DNA of 6,714 nt from RGIG4608 sp045631445 (GTDB lineage: Bacteria > Bacillota > Clostridia > Oscillospirales > CAG-272): contig JAZQUS010000038.1 of NCBI GenBank assembly GCA_045631445.1, forward strand, positions 1-6,714, written 5' to 3'. The position numbers and the translations under genes are program-made. The notes under the pieces are model-generated. The model was not told where the DNA came from. It saw only the letters and a list, made by a program, of their open reading frames with translations, and did not search any database. This document shows, one piece after another, positions 1-4,397 of the stretch (position 1 is its first letter; each line of letters begins with the position of its first letter).

Positions 1-119
1 CATTTGTCCATATCCCACACATCTCTATAAGCATAGCCACGTTTAAAGCGCTGACAGCGATCTTTAAAATTATAGTGAAAATCTTCAATCCATCTTCTAA
101 TTCTGTAATAAGGATTCAT
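1..119 (-). CDS. Partial hypothetical protein, N-terminal 39 residues
   Basis: The reading frame starts with ATG at 119 on the minus strand and is open to the window edge, so only the N-terminus is seen. A good ribosome site (GGAGG at 125-129, 5 nt from the ATG) fixes the start. The visible protein begins MNPYYRIRRWIEDFHYN and is rich in Arg, aromatic and Asp residues (a KDRCQRFKRGY segment, then RDVWDMDK). It looks like a conserved hypothetical protein of Bacillota phages and plasmids, but this is a memory-based impression and no function can be given. It lies downstream of the winged-helix gene on the same strand, and its own candidate promoter (141-169) contains an AGTATCA palindrome, so it is probably controlled by whatever binds that operator. 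Confidence 0.75.
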   Translation of the reverse strand, partial: MNPYYRIRRWIEDFHYNFKDRCQRFKRGYAYRDVWDMDK

Positions 120-140
120 AAATACCTCCATTAATTTTGT

Positions 141-169
141 ACTGTAATAGTATCAATTTAATACTTCAA
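141..169 (-). promoter_or_regulatory. Candidate promoter of the partial gene with an operator in its spacer
   Basis: On the minus strand a -35 TTGAAG (164-169) is followed after exactly 17 bp by TACAGT (141-146). The imperfect palindrome 149-165 occupies the spacer, the same arrangement as in the stronger promoter at 699-727. The predicted start falls near 134, leaving a very short leader before the ribosome site. The -10 matches consensus at only 4 of 6 positions, so this is a weaker call than the other promoters. Confidence 0.45.
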
Positions 170-211
170 CTAGTATCATTTTGATACTAAATATAGTATC
201 ATTTTGATACT
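149..211. repeat. Three 17-bp palindromes at 23-bp spacing (operator or iteron array)
   Basis: Copies lie at 149-165, 172-188 and 195-211. The last two share a perfect AGTATCA-TTT-TGATACT core; the first is AGTATCA-ATT-TAATACT with one changed base in the right arm. Start-to-start distances are exactly 23 bp both times. A fourth copy (704-720, AGTATAA-ATT-TGATACT) lies inside the promoter of the winged-helix gene. Equal spacing of dyads is typical of cooperative repressor operators and of plasmid iterons. The nearby winged-helix protein is the obvious candidate ligand, by inference. Confidence 0.85.
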
Positions 212-249
212 TATAATAAATAAATAAAATATAAATAAAATATAATATA
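211..249. other. Pure A/T tract next to the palindrome array
   Basis: Thirty-nine consecutive bases contain no G or C and include overlapping AAATAAAAT-like repeats. The tract directly abuts the third palindrome. Such a tract beside regularly spaced iterons is how DNA-unwinding elements of theta origins look, but it could equally be ordinary AT-rich intergenic DNA between two genes of one operon. Confidence 0.4.
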
Positions 250-251
250 CT

Positions 252-303
252 CACTTCGTTCGTATGAACTTCGCTCCGCTCCGTCACGGTTCGCTTGCTT
301 CGC
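252..303 (-). repeat. Degenerate GCGAAG/GAGCGGAGC low-complexity stretch at a gene 3' end
   Basis: Read on the minus strand this stretch is a string of GCGAAGC, GAGCGGAGCG and GAACGAAG units. It spans the last codons of the winged-helix gene (RSSCEASEP) and runs past its stop. It is much richer in G and C than its surroundings and contains a small GTTC-GTAT-GAAC hairpin (258-269). It is not followed by a T-run, so it is not an intrinsic terminator. Confidence 0.4.
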
Positions 304-646
304 AACTTGACCTTTTTTCTTCTTGACCTTTTGCATCTTCCAATATCTTTTGGGTGTCGATATACAAATTGCCACTTTTGTCTGTTTCAATATATCCCTT
401 TTTCTCAAGTTGCTTTCGCACCTTATAATAATTATTTGGCTGGCTTATACCGGTTATGCTTTGCATATACTGGGCGCTAGGAGAGAACGATCCATCACCT
501 TTACAGCCTAGGAGAGCAAACATAACTTTTGCCTCATTGCCGCTGAATAGAATATTGATGGCTCCGAATAAGTCGGTAGGGTACATTACGAAAGATTTTG
601 GCTTTTCTTCTTTTGTATGGAATATTTGCGGGGCAGACTTGTTCAT
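284..646 (-). CDS. Small winged helix-turn-helix DNA-binding protein (repressor or replication-associated)
   Basis: This 120-aa protein has the layout of a winged helix-turn-helix domain: a first helix around residues 37-48 (NEAKVMFALLGC), a helix-turn-helix at about 55-83 (SPSAQYMQSITGIS then NNYYKVRKQLEKKGYI), and a short beta wing at about 85-97 (ETDKSGNLYID). The tail is charged and low-complexity. The start is ATG 646. The nearest ribosome site is GAAAGGAG at 660-667, an unusually long 13 nt away, but no in-frame alternative start exists between them. Its promoter (699-727) carries an AGTATCA-type palindrome in the spacer, and three more copies precede the next gene. It is therefore probably an autoregulated transcription factor controlling both genes. 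A role as replication initiator binding iterons is possible, though 120 aa is short for that. It is divergent from the 1614 gene across a 970-bp gap. Confidence 0.8.
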   Translation of the reverse strand: MNKSAPQIFHTKEEKPKSFVMYPTDLFGAINILFSGNEAKVMFALLGCKGDGSFSPSAQYMQSITGISQPNNYYKVRKQLEKKGYIETDKSGNLYIDTQKILEDAKGQEEKRSSCEASEP

Positions 647-698
647 TAACTTCGTTACACTCCTTTCTGATTAATTTTGTATTGCTAATTCTGGCCCT

Positions 699-727
699 AT
701 TATAGTATAAATTTGATACTTTGTCAA
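699..727 (-). promoter_or_regulatory. Consensus promoter of the winged-helix gene with operator in the spacer
   Basis: On the minus strand TTGACA (722-727) and TATAAT (699-704) are both perfect matches to consensus, 17 bp apart. The palindrome AGTATAA-ATT-TGATACT (704-720 on the plus strand) fills the spacer almost completely, so bound protein would block RNA polymerase directly. The start point should lie near 692, giving a leader of about 46 nt. The sequence TTAATTTTGTA recurs downstream of both this promoter (671-681) and the 141-169 promoter (131-141). Confidence 0.9.
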
Positions 728-780
728 GTACTTTTTGAAAAAATATTAGAAAATTACTGGTAAATTTAATAGATGAGTTT

Positions 781-1190
781 AAGAGAGGGTAGTTTTTACT
801 AGGGATCTTTTATGGGTTTTATTTGTACAGTAATTTGCATGGAGATTTTTCATTAGGGATTTGTTAGTGTTTTTGGGGATTAGGTTTGAGAAATTGTAAA
901 TGTTTACACAATTTAAAGGGAAATTTTGAGATAATATTGATTGATTGTTTTTAATAGGGATTACTTGGTGATTTTCGACAGTTTGGATGGTTTTTGATTA
1001 TAGCTATTTTTAATAGGGAATTGCTAGGGAATATAAAATTATGAATTTTTGAATAGATTTTTTTAGATGTTTTTTGATCATAAATGAATGATAGGCCAAA
1101 AGACATTATATTATGAACACTTATTTTTTGCAGTTAGTGTGTAAATTAACCACTTAATAGGTGGTGGAATTTAATAGGGATTTGTTATGG
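781..1190. repeat. Non-coding, C-depleted region with scattered TAGGGA repeats
   Basis: No reading frame of note lies between 728 and 1266. From 781 to 1080 the plus strand has about 69 G but only 13 C. The core TAGGGA or a close variant recurs at 801, 855, 875 (GGGGAT), 917, 956, 1015, 1026 and 1176, mostly 20, 40 or 60 bp apart within a few bases. Two 13-mers are exactly repeated: TTTTTAATAGGGA (948-960, 1007-1019) and TAGGGATTTGTTA (854-866, 1175-1187). A small ACCAC/GTGGT hairpin sits at 1149-1165. The function is unknown; a replication origin or a protein-binding array are the main options. Confidence 0.55.
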
Positions 1191-1212
1191 TTTTTTGCAC
1201 CCCCCAATAGGC

Positions 1213-1248
1213 GAAAACTTGTGAAAATATGTATTTTAAAAAGTTTTC
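1213..1248. repeat. Nested inverted repeat upstream of the 1267 promoter
   Basis: GAAAACTT (1213-1220) is complementary to AAGTTTTC (1241-1248), and between them AAAATA/TATTTT forms a second, inner inverted repeat. It sits 18 bp upstream of the -35 box of the next promoter, where a cruciform or an activator/repressor site could act. The 11-mer AAAAAGTTTTC at its right edge recurs at 1444-1454. There is no T-run long enough to call a terminator. Confidence 0.5.
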
Positions 1249-1266
1249 TGCCACGAAAAAAAAGTG

Positions 1267-1296
1267 TTGACAAATATGCCCCCATTATGCTATAAT
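1267..1296 (+). promoter_or_regulatory. Strong extended -10 promoter of the 300-aa protein gene
   Basis: TTGACA (1267-1272) and TATAAT (1291-1296) are perfect consensus boxes separated by 18 bp, and the -10 is extended (TGC immediately before it). Transcription should start near 1303, about 310 nt upstream of the coding region, so the mRNA has a long leader. No other gene lies between the promoter and 1614. Confidence 0.88.
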
Positions 1297-1310
1297 TAGG
1301 TATAACCTAA
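1296..1310. promoter_or_regulatory. Perfect palindrome over the transcription start: candidate operator
   Basis: TTAGGT-ATA-ACCTAA is a perfect dyad with a 3-bp centre that begins in the last base of the -10 box and covers the expected start point. It is unrelated in sequence to the AGTATCA and CATATG palindromes elsewhere in the window, so it implies a third regulator, not recognisable here. Confidence 0.7.
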
Positions 1311-1613
1311 ATTAAAGGTTGTGGGGCGGTACTCCCTTATGTATCGTGCAGTTTGAAAAATAAAACTTTGAAACTATCCCAATTTTGTACAATGTGGCAA
1401 ATGGGCAGAGTGTGGGCAATGTTCCCAAAGGCACGCAATAGTCAAAAAGTTTTCATATTGGAATTTATTGGAAAATAGGCTTTTTTGTAGGGGATTTTTG
1501 CACCCTTTTTTGAAAATGTGTAGATTTAGGCGCGCGCTGTTATCCGCCTAAATGTGCATATTTGCACAAATATTATAATATTTGCCCACAATGTGGGGGA
1601 AAGAGGTTATATT
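1303..1613 (+). promoter_or_regulatory. Long 5' leader ending in three consecutive inverted repeats
   Basis: The leader contains no credible gene. Its last part has three back-to-back inverted repeats: ATTTAGGCG/CGCCTAAAT (1524-1532 with 1545-1553), TGTGCA/TGCACA (1553-1558 with 1563-1568) and CAAATATTA/TAATATTTG (1567-1575 with 1576-1584), directly followed by a fourth small one, CCCACA-A-TGTGGG (1585-1597). The ribosome site AAAGAGG (1600-1606) follows immediately. The 9-mer ACAATGTGG occurs at 1389 and again in the last dyad (1588). A TAGGGGATTTTTGCACCC unit (1488-1505) echoes 1175-1202. This looks like a translational or binding control region. I recognise no known riboswitch. Confidence 0.5.
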
Positions 1614-2516
1614 ATGAAAATCACTATCAACAATCCTATTACCAACGAAAAGCACGAAATCACTGTCGCAACTGCTGTTCCTAATCCTGCGCTTAAACTT
1701 GCTATCGAAAATATTATAGACAAGTTTCCCAAAAATGTTCAGGTGGAGCTTGGGCGCGGTATCGTTAATACTGTCAACAGGGCTATGAAAAATAATGCTG
1801 TTGAAAGTGTTGTTTATTCCGACAACATTTTTGTCGCACTTGCTAAACGCGTAACTTATGGCAGATACACTATAAAAATCGACGAAAGCGGTGTGGGTTA
1901 TTCTCTCGACAGCTCAACAACTGTTGACAAAGAGGTTAAAATTTATGATGTTGCCGAAAAAAAGACAGTCAAGACTGTTCGTCACGCTTTTGTCACTTAT
2001 GCCGACTGTGTTAAACTGCTCCGCGCTATTAACAACGAGCATAAAAAGAACAACATTGCGACAATCGCTATGAATGGCGATTTTGACGCCGACGAAATGC
2101 GCAAAATTCGTTATTTTATCCTTTGCGCTAATGGTAGACTTACCGACGAAAACCGCGCAACACTTGCAGAACGTGGAGCAGATTATGCACCTTTTCTCGA
2201 AGATAAGGACAGCAACAACGGCAAGAAAAACCGCGCGCAGATTTTCTATGATATTTTCAACGCGCATACCGGAAAATCCGTAAAAGCTATACATCACATT
2301 GAAAACAATGTTGTAAAAGAGTGTAGCAGTTACAACACTATGTACAAACTTGACAAGGACAGTAGCGAATCCGTGTATATTTCCGCGCTTTTCAACGAAT
2401 GGCTTAACTCCGAATTGGTAACAGCTACCGCATATCTTGCACAAGCACCGGAAAAGAAAGCCAAGGCTAAAAAGGTTGCCAAGACCGAAAACACCGCAAC
2501 TGCTGAAACTAAGTAA
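1614..2516 (+). CDS. Hypothetical 300-aa protein of unknown function
   Basis: I do not recognise this protein. The start is ATG 1614 with AAAGAGG at 1600-1606, 7 nt away; the in-frame GTG at 1554 lies inside a hairpin and has no ribosome site. The product begins MKITINNPITNEKHEITV and has no signal peptide or membrane helix. It is rich in Asn, Asp, Lys and Ala. The C-terminal residues from about 277 (APEKKAKAKKVAKTENTATA) form a low-complexity Lys/Ala/Thr tail that is probably disordered and could bind nucleic acid. Codon use is richer in C/G-ending codons (GAC, CGC, AAC) than the AT-rich DNA around it, suggesting good expression, in line with its near-consensus promoter. It is the largest gene in the window and the first of a two-gene unit ending at the 2811-2841 terminator. 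Confidence 0.9.
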   Translation: MKITINNPITNEKHEITVATAVPNPALKLAIENIIDKFPKNVQVELGRGIVNTVNRAMKNNAVESVVYSDNIFVALAKRVTYGRYTIKIDESGVGYSLDSSTTVDKEVKIYDVAEKKTVKTVRHAFVTYADCVKLLRAINNEHKKNNIATIAMNGDFDADEMRKIRYFILCANGRLTDENRATLAERGADYAPFLEDKDSNNGKKNRAQIFYDIFNAHTGKSVKAIHHIENNVVKECSSYNTMYKLDKDSSESVYISALFNEWLNSELVTATAYLAQAPEKKAKAKKVAKTENTATAETK

Positions 2517-2530
2517 CTACACAAAATTAG

Positions 2531-2572
2531 CAAGGGGGGGAATTTCCCCCCTTGTTGAAATGGGGGGAAATT
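2531..2572 (+). promoter_or_regulatory. Mutually exclusive hairpins controlling the ribosome site of the 72-aa gene
   Basis: Hairpin A pairs CAAGGGGGG (2531-2539) with CCCCCCTTG (2546-2554). Hairpin B pairs AATTTCCCCCC (2541-2551) with GGGGGGAAATT (2562-2572), a perfect 11-bp helix that ends right at the ATG (2573) and contains the only ribosome site (the G run at 2562-2567). Both use the same C run, so only one can form. A would leave the ribosome site free; B would hide it. There is no T-run, so this is not a plain terminator. That it acts as a switch is inference. Confidence 0.6.
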
Positions 2573-2791
2573 ATGACTTATTATAGCATTACTTTTTCCG
2601 TTCCGTTTGACGAATGGGAAATAGTCAAAATGCACATTTTGACAACGAATTTCTTGTCAGATAATCCCGAATTTACGCGACACCGCCCACAAAATGGGCG
2701 AGAATATGCAACTTTTACAACTGACATTAAACGAGATATTGACACCATTACGGCAATATTGCCAACAAGCGCATATTTTTACAACGATTAA
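2573..2791 (+). CDS. Hypothetical 72-aa protein
   Basis: I do not recognise it. The product begins MTYYSITFSVPFDEWEIVK and ends LPTSAYFYND; it is soluble-looking, with alternating hydrophobic residues at the N-terminus (a beta strand is likely) and Thr/Asp-rich helical stretches. The start is ATG 2573, preceded by a G run (2562-2567) 5 nt away that serves as the ribosome site; the upstream in-frame TTG at 2552 lies in the hairpin loop and has no ribosome site. The gene begins 57 nt after the 300-aa gene and is probably cotranscribed with it. Translation is probably set by the paired hairpins in between. An intrinsic terminator follows 20 nt after its stop. Confidence 0.75.
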   Translation: MTYYSITFSVPFDEWEIVKMHILTTNFLSDNPEFTRHRPQNGREYATFTTDIKRDIDTITAILPTSAYFYND

Positions 2792-2810
2792 TATTTTGAA
2801 AACTCAATAT

Positions 2811-2841
2811 AAAATACTCGCCGTTATAGCGAGTATTTTTT
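2811..2841 (+). terminator. Intrinsic terminator
   Basis: ATACTCGC (2814-2821) pairs perfectly with GCGAGTAT (2829-2836) around a 7-nt loop, extended by three A-T pairs, and is followed by a T run (2836-2841). It closes the 1614-2791 transcription unit and insulates the structured RNA region that follows. Confidence 0.92.
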
Positions 2842-2956
2842 ATACCCTTTTTGAAATACTTAAAAATTACACATTATACCCGTTTTATATATTGAAAAAA
2901 GTATATAAATATTTTTTGTATGCTTTTTTGGATATATAAATATCCTTGTATCTTGA

Positions 2957-3560
2957 AAAAGGCTTGCTATGTGGAGCGTTACCGCTGAAAACTTTGTAAA
3001 GTGTAGCAAGGGCGCGTTTTTTCTATCAATGCGCGCCAACACGCAATGCGAAAAAATATTTTGATTAGGTTCGCCGTTTATACTCAATGTAGTTGTGTGC
3101 CAATGGCAAGGGCGTTTGCACCTTGCAGCCGACGTTAAAATATGAGTATTGCAAAAGTGTTCGAAATGATTGTGCCGTCAGGTTACTTGCAGGCGCGGAT
3201 AGTAGGCTATCTGCGTATCATATATGCAACTATGCATTATTAGACGTAGTGACAGTGCGTCTTGCGTGGGCTTATATGTAAACTGCATGACAACAAATTG
3301 CAACGACTAATCAACTTCCAAAGTGAAGATTGTGCCAAAGTGCCTTTGGTTAGTCTATCGTGTAATGAGTTGGAATCACGCGAGATGTACGTGCAACTCG
3401 TACTAGTTGGAATATACGTATTCCGAGGTCGCGGAAGAATACTGCTACCCTACCACCTTGCGCGAGGTGAAGTAGAACGGACGTACACAACAACTTGGAG
3501 AAATCCATTGTATTAGATAGAATTATTATGCTTAAAGTATATAGGATAACTATATCTTTT
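2957..3560 (+). ncRNA. Candidate large structured non-coding RNA (ROOL/GOLLD-like in size and setting)
   Basis: About 800 bp between the 2811 terminator and the 3655 gene lack a credible gene, yet are richer in G+C than the flanks and packed with helices. Examples: CTTGCTA/TAGCAAG (2963-2969, 3004-3010) enclosing AGCG-TTAC-CGCT and ACTT/AAGT; GGCGCG/CGCGCC (3011, 3032); ATACTCA/TGAGTAT (3080, 3143) around GCAAGG/CCTTGC (3106, 3121); a 9-bp hairpin 3194-3215; AGACG/CGTCT (3242, 3258); GACTAA/TTAGTC (3305, 3350) enclosing CTTC/GAAG and CCAAAG/CTTTGG; GAGTTG/CAACTC with CACG/CGTG inside (3367-3399); GTATTCCG/CGGAA..TAC (3418-3443); CACCT/AGGTG (about 3461-3476). A long-range helix 3092-3100 with 3483-3491 is possible. 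G.U pairs (3197-3212, 3099-3484) favour the plus strand. The 5' end and promoter are not clear. A weak hairpin ATATAG/CTATAT plus CTTTT (3539-3560) may mark the 3' end. Resemblance to ROOL/GOLLD rests only on size, structure and context. Confidence 0.6.
3495..3523 (+). promoter_or_regulatory. Possible promoter for the 80-aa gene
   Basis: TTGGAG (3495-3500), 17 bp, TAGAAT (3518-3523). Each box has two mismatches or fewer from consensus. It would start transcription near 3530, just after the last strong helix of the putative RNA, and give the 3655 gene its own leader. It may be coincidental if the gene is instead read through from the RNA. Confidence 0.35.
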
Positions 3561-3565
3561 AATAA

Positions 3566-3638
3566 AAAGGCTTTCTGTAAGGTATTGTGCCTTGCCAATT
3601 TATTGGTCAAACAAGCCTTTCTCCACGCAATAAATGCG
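3566..3638 (+). promoter_or_regulatory. Structured leader of the 80-aa gene
   Basis: AAAGGCTT (3566-3573) pairs with AAGCCTTT (3613-3620). Inside are AAGG/CCTT (3579-3582, 3590-3593) and CCAAT/ATTGG (3595-3599, 3602-3606), giving a three-way junction. A separate CGCA/TGCG hairpin (3626-3638) ends 2 nt before the ribosome site AAGGAG (3641-3646). The motif ATTGTGCC (3584-3591) also occurs at 3169 and 3329 within the large RNA, so this domain may belong to that RNA. Confidence 0.5.
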
Positions 3639-3654
3639 GAAAGGAGTGTAAATT

Positions 3655-3897
3655 ATGTTAGTTAAACAAAAAACAACTTATGAAATTTGGGAAGGGAATA
3701 CTCTGCTTGTTGATAATCTCTCTTTTGATGATGCTGCAGAACAATTCCTTGTATACCAAATGTTTTTTGGTGACTCTGTTTATGTGGCTCGTCGCACATA
3801 TACTCAAAGCGCTGAATACATCAGCTCAAAACAGAAATTTAAAACTGAATGGTTTGCTTATTTTGATGAACTTCAAGATATGGGAAACATATTGTAA
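3655..3897 (+). CDS. Hypothetical 80-aa protein
   Basis: I do not recognise this protein. It starts with ATG 3655, with AAGGAG 8 nt upstream, and ends with TAA at 3895-3897. The product begins MLVKQKTTYEIWEGNTLLVD and looks like a small soluble alpha/beta protein: two N-terminal strands, then an acidic helical stretch (FDDAAEQFLVYQMFF, about residues 24-38), aromatic-rich throughout. It has no signal peptide, membrane helix or metal-binding cluster. It follows the structured RNA region and its leader hairpins, and is followed at once by the promoter of the ribbon-helix-helix gene, whose -35 box overlaps this stop codon. The overlapping +1-frame reading frame 3680-3931 is a shadow. Confidence 0.8.
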   Translation: MLVKQKTTYEIWEGNTLLVDNLSFDDAAEQFLVYQMFFGDSVYVARRTYTQSAEYISSKQKFKTEWFAYFDELQDMGNIL

Positions 3898-3921
3898 ACA
3901 TATGATGGCATATGTTATAAT
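3892..3921 (+). promoter_or_regulatory. Promoter of the RHH repressor gene with CATATG operators
   Basis: TTGTAA (3892-3897), 18-bp spacer, extended -10 TGT-TATAAT (3916-3921). The spacer is itself a perfect palindrome, ACATATG-ATGG-CATATGT (3898-3915). A second dyad, TTGGCATATGTCAA (3945-3958, one mismatched pair), covers the start codon. CATATG hexamers begin at 3899, 3909 and 3949, with CATATT at 3888, so spacings are about 11, 10 and 40 bp, i.e. one face of the helix. Tandem short sites at one-turn spacing suit a ribbon-helix-helix protein; autorepression is inferred. Confidence 0.8.
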
Positions 3922-3951
3922 AACTATATAGAAAGGGCGTGATGTTGGCAT

Positions 3952-4143
3952 ATGTCAAGATTCGAGTATCAAAATGAGTATAACCAAAAAAATTATTTCA
4001 AAGTAGCTTTGCGAATTCCAAAAGATAAAAAAGAAATCTTGCAAGAACTAGCAAAACTAGAAAAAACATCTATGAACAAACTAATAATTAACGCAGTTGA
4101 AAGATATTACGGCGTAGATTTGTCCAAAGAGGATAGCGAATAA
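3952..4143 (+). CDS. Ribbon-helix-helix (Arc/CopG-type) transcriptional repressor
   Basis: The 63-aa product fits the ribbon-helix-helix fold: a basic/hydrophobic beta strand at residues 16-22 (FKVALRI) that would pair in the dimer and contact the DNA major groove, helix A at 24-37 (KDKKEILQELAKLE), a turn with T39-S40, and helix B at 41-53 (MNKLIINAVERYY). The N-terminal arm is polar. Such proteins are small autorepressors on plasmids and phages. The start is ATG 3952. The ribosome site GAAAGGG (3931-3937) is 14 nt away, which is long, and upstream in-frame codons meet a stop at 3940. Palindromic CATATG sites fill the promoter spacer and cover this start codon, strongly suggesting self-control. 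A terminator overlaps its 3' end. No toxin-like partner gene is recognised next to it, so an antitoxin role is not supported. Confidence 0.88.
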   Translation: MSRFEYQNEYNQKNYFKVALRIPKDKKEILQELAKLEKTSMNKLIINAVERYYGVDLSKEDSE

Positions 4144-4158
4144 GCTATCCTTATTTTT
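4130..4158 (+). terminator. Intrinsic terminator overlapping the RHH stop codon
   Basis: GGATAGC (4131-4137) pairs with GCTATCC (4144-4150), extended by an A-U pair; the loop GAATAA includes the stop codon (4141-4143). The T-rich tail TTATTTTTAT follows. No clear promoter lies between it and the next gene 17 nt further on, so it may act as a partial terminator that makes more repressor than downstream product. Confidence 0.8.
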
Positions 4159-4175
4159 ATAGGGGGGATTATGAA

Positions 4176-4370
4176 TTGGAAATAGATAAATTATTTCTAA
4201 CTATTAAACAAGAACTCATTAAATACAACGAGCTTTCTAATAAATTTGGCAAAAATGATATCATGGTTAAAAGGCTTTGCGTAAAAATATTAGGTATGCA
4301 AGAAGCATTTCAAATTGTTGCTCATAAATCTTTCTCTGATTATTTAATCGAAAAATATAACAAAATGTAA
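4176..4370 (+). CDS. Hypothetical 64-aa protein, paralogue of the 6289 gene product
   Basis: Function unknown, but it aligns without gaps over 58 residues with the C-terminal part of the protein at 6289-6651 (19 identities by eye; shared LSN, then GM..AF.IVA, then I.KY.K), so the two define one small helical family. It has no membrane segment. The only start that reads the frame is TTG 4176, placed about 8 nt after the G run at 4162-4167. An ATG at 4171 is better placed but is out of frame and stops after four codons. The 5-nt offset suggests loss of one base near the start, or a true TTG start. The alignment with its relative reaches nearly to this N-terminus, so little can be missing. It follows the RHH terminator and precedes the Cys-rich gene by 27 nt. 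Confidence 0.75.
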   Translation: MEIDKLFLTIKQELIKYNELSNKFGKNDIMVKRLCVKILGMQEAFQIVAHKSFSDYLIEKYNKM

Positions 4371-4397
4371 TCGTTTACGAAGTTAGGAGGAAATATT

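Noticed and set aside
149..211. Evenly spaced repeats as a CRISPR array
   Set aside because: Only three units, 17-bp dyads with 6-bp gaps, far too short for repeats and spacers; no cas gene is present.
901..910. TGTTTACACA as a DnaA box
   Set aside because: It departs from the TTWTNCACA consensus and stands alone; no cluster of boxes was found.
1554..1613. N-terminal extension of the 300-aa protein from GTG 1554
   Set aside because: The extension reads through three inverted repeats and lacks a ribosome site; ATG 1614 has one at good spacing.
1914..2444. 176-codon open frame on the minus strand
   Set aside because: It lies wholly inside the well-supported 300-aa gene on the plus strand, its product looks like a mirrored shadow, and the real gene has the promoter and ribosome site.
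2330..2635. 101-codon minus-strand frame
   Set aside because: It crosses the end of the 300-aa gene and the G/C-run hairpins; no ribosome site or promoter seen on that strand.
3093..3516. Two overlapping plus-strand frames (62 and 84 codons) in the structured region
   Set aside because: GTG/ATG starts have no ribosome sites, the products are rich in Cys and low in normal composition, and the DNA is better explained by paired helices.
3952..4370. RHH protein plus next gene as a toxin-antitoxin pair
   Set aside because: A terminator separates them and the 64-aa product shows no toxin motif; its paralogue lies elsewhere without an RHH partner.
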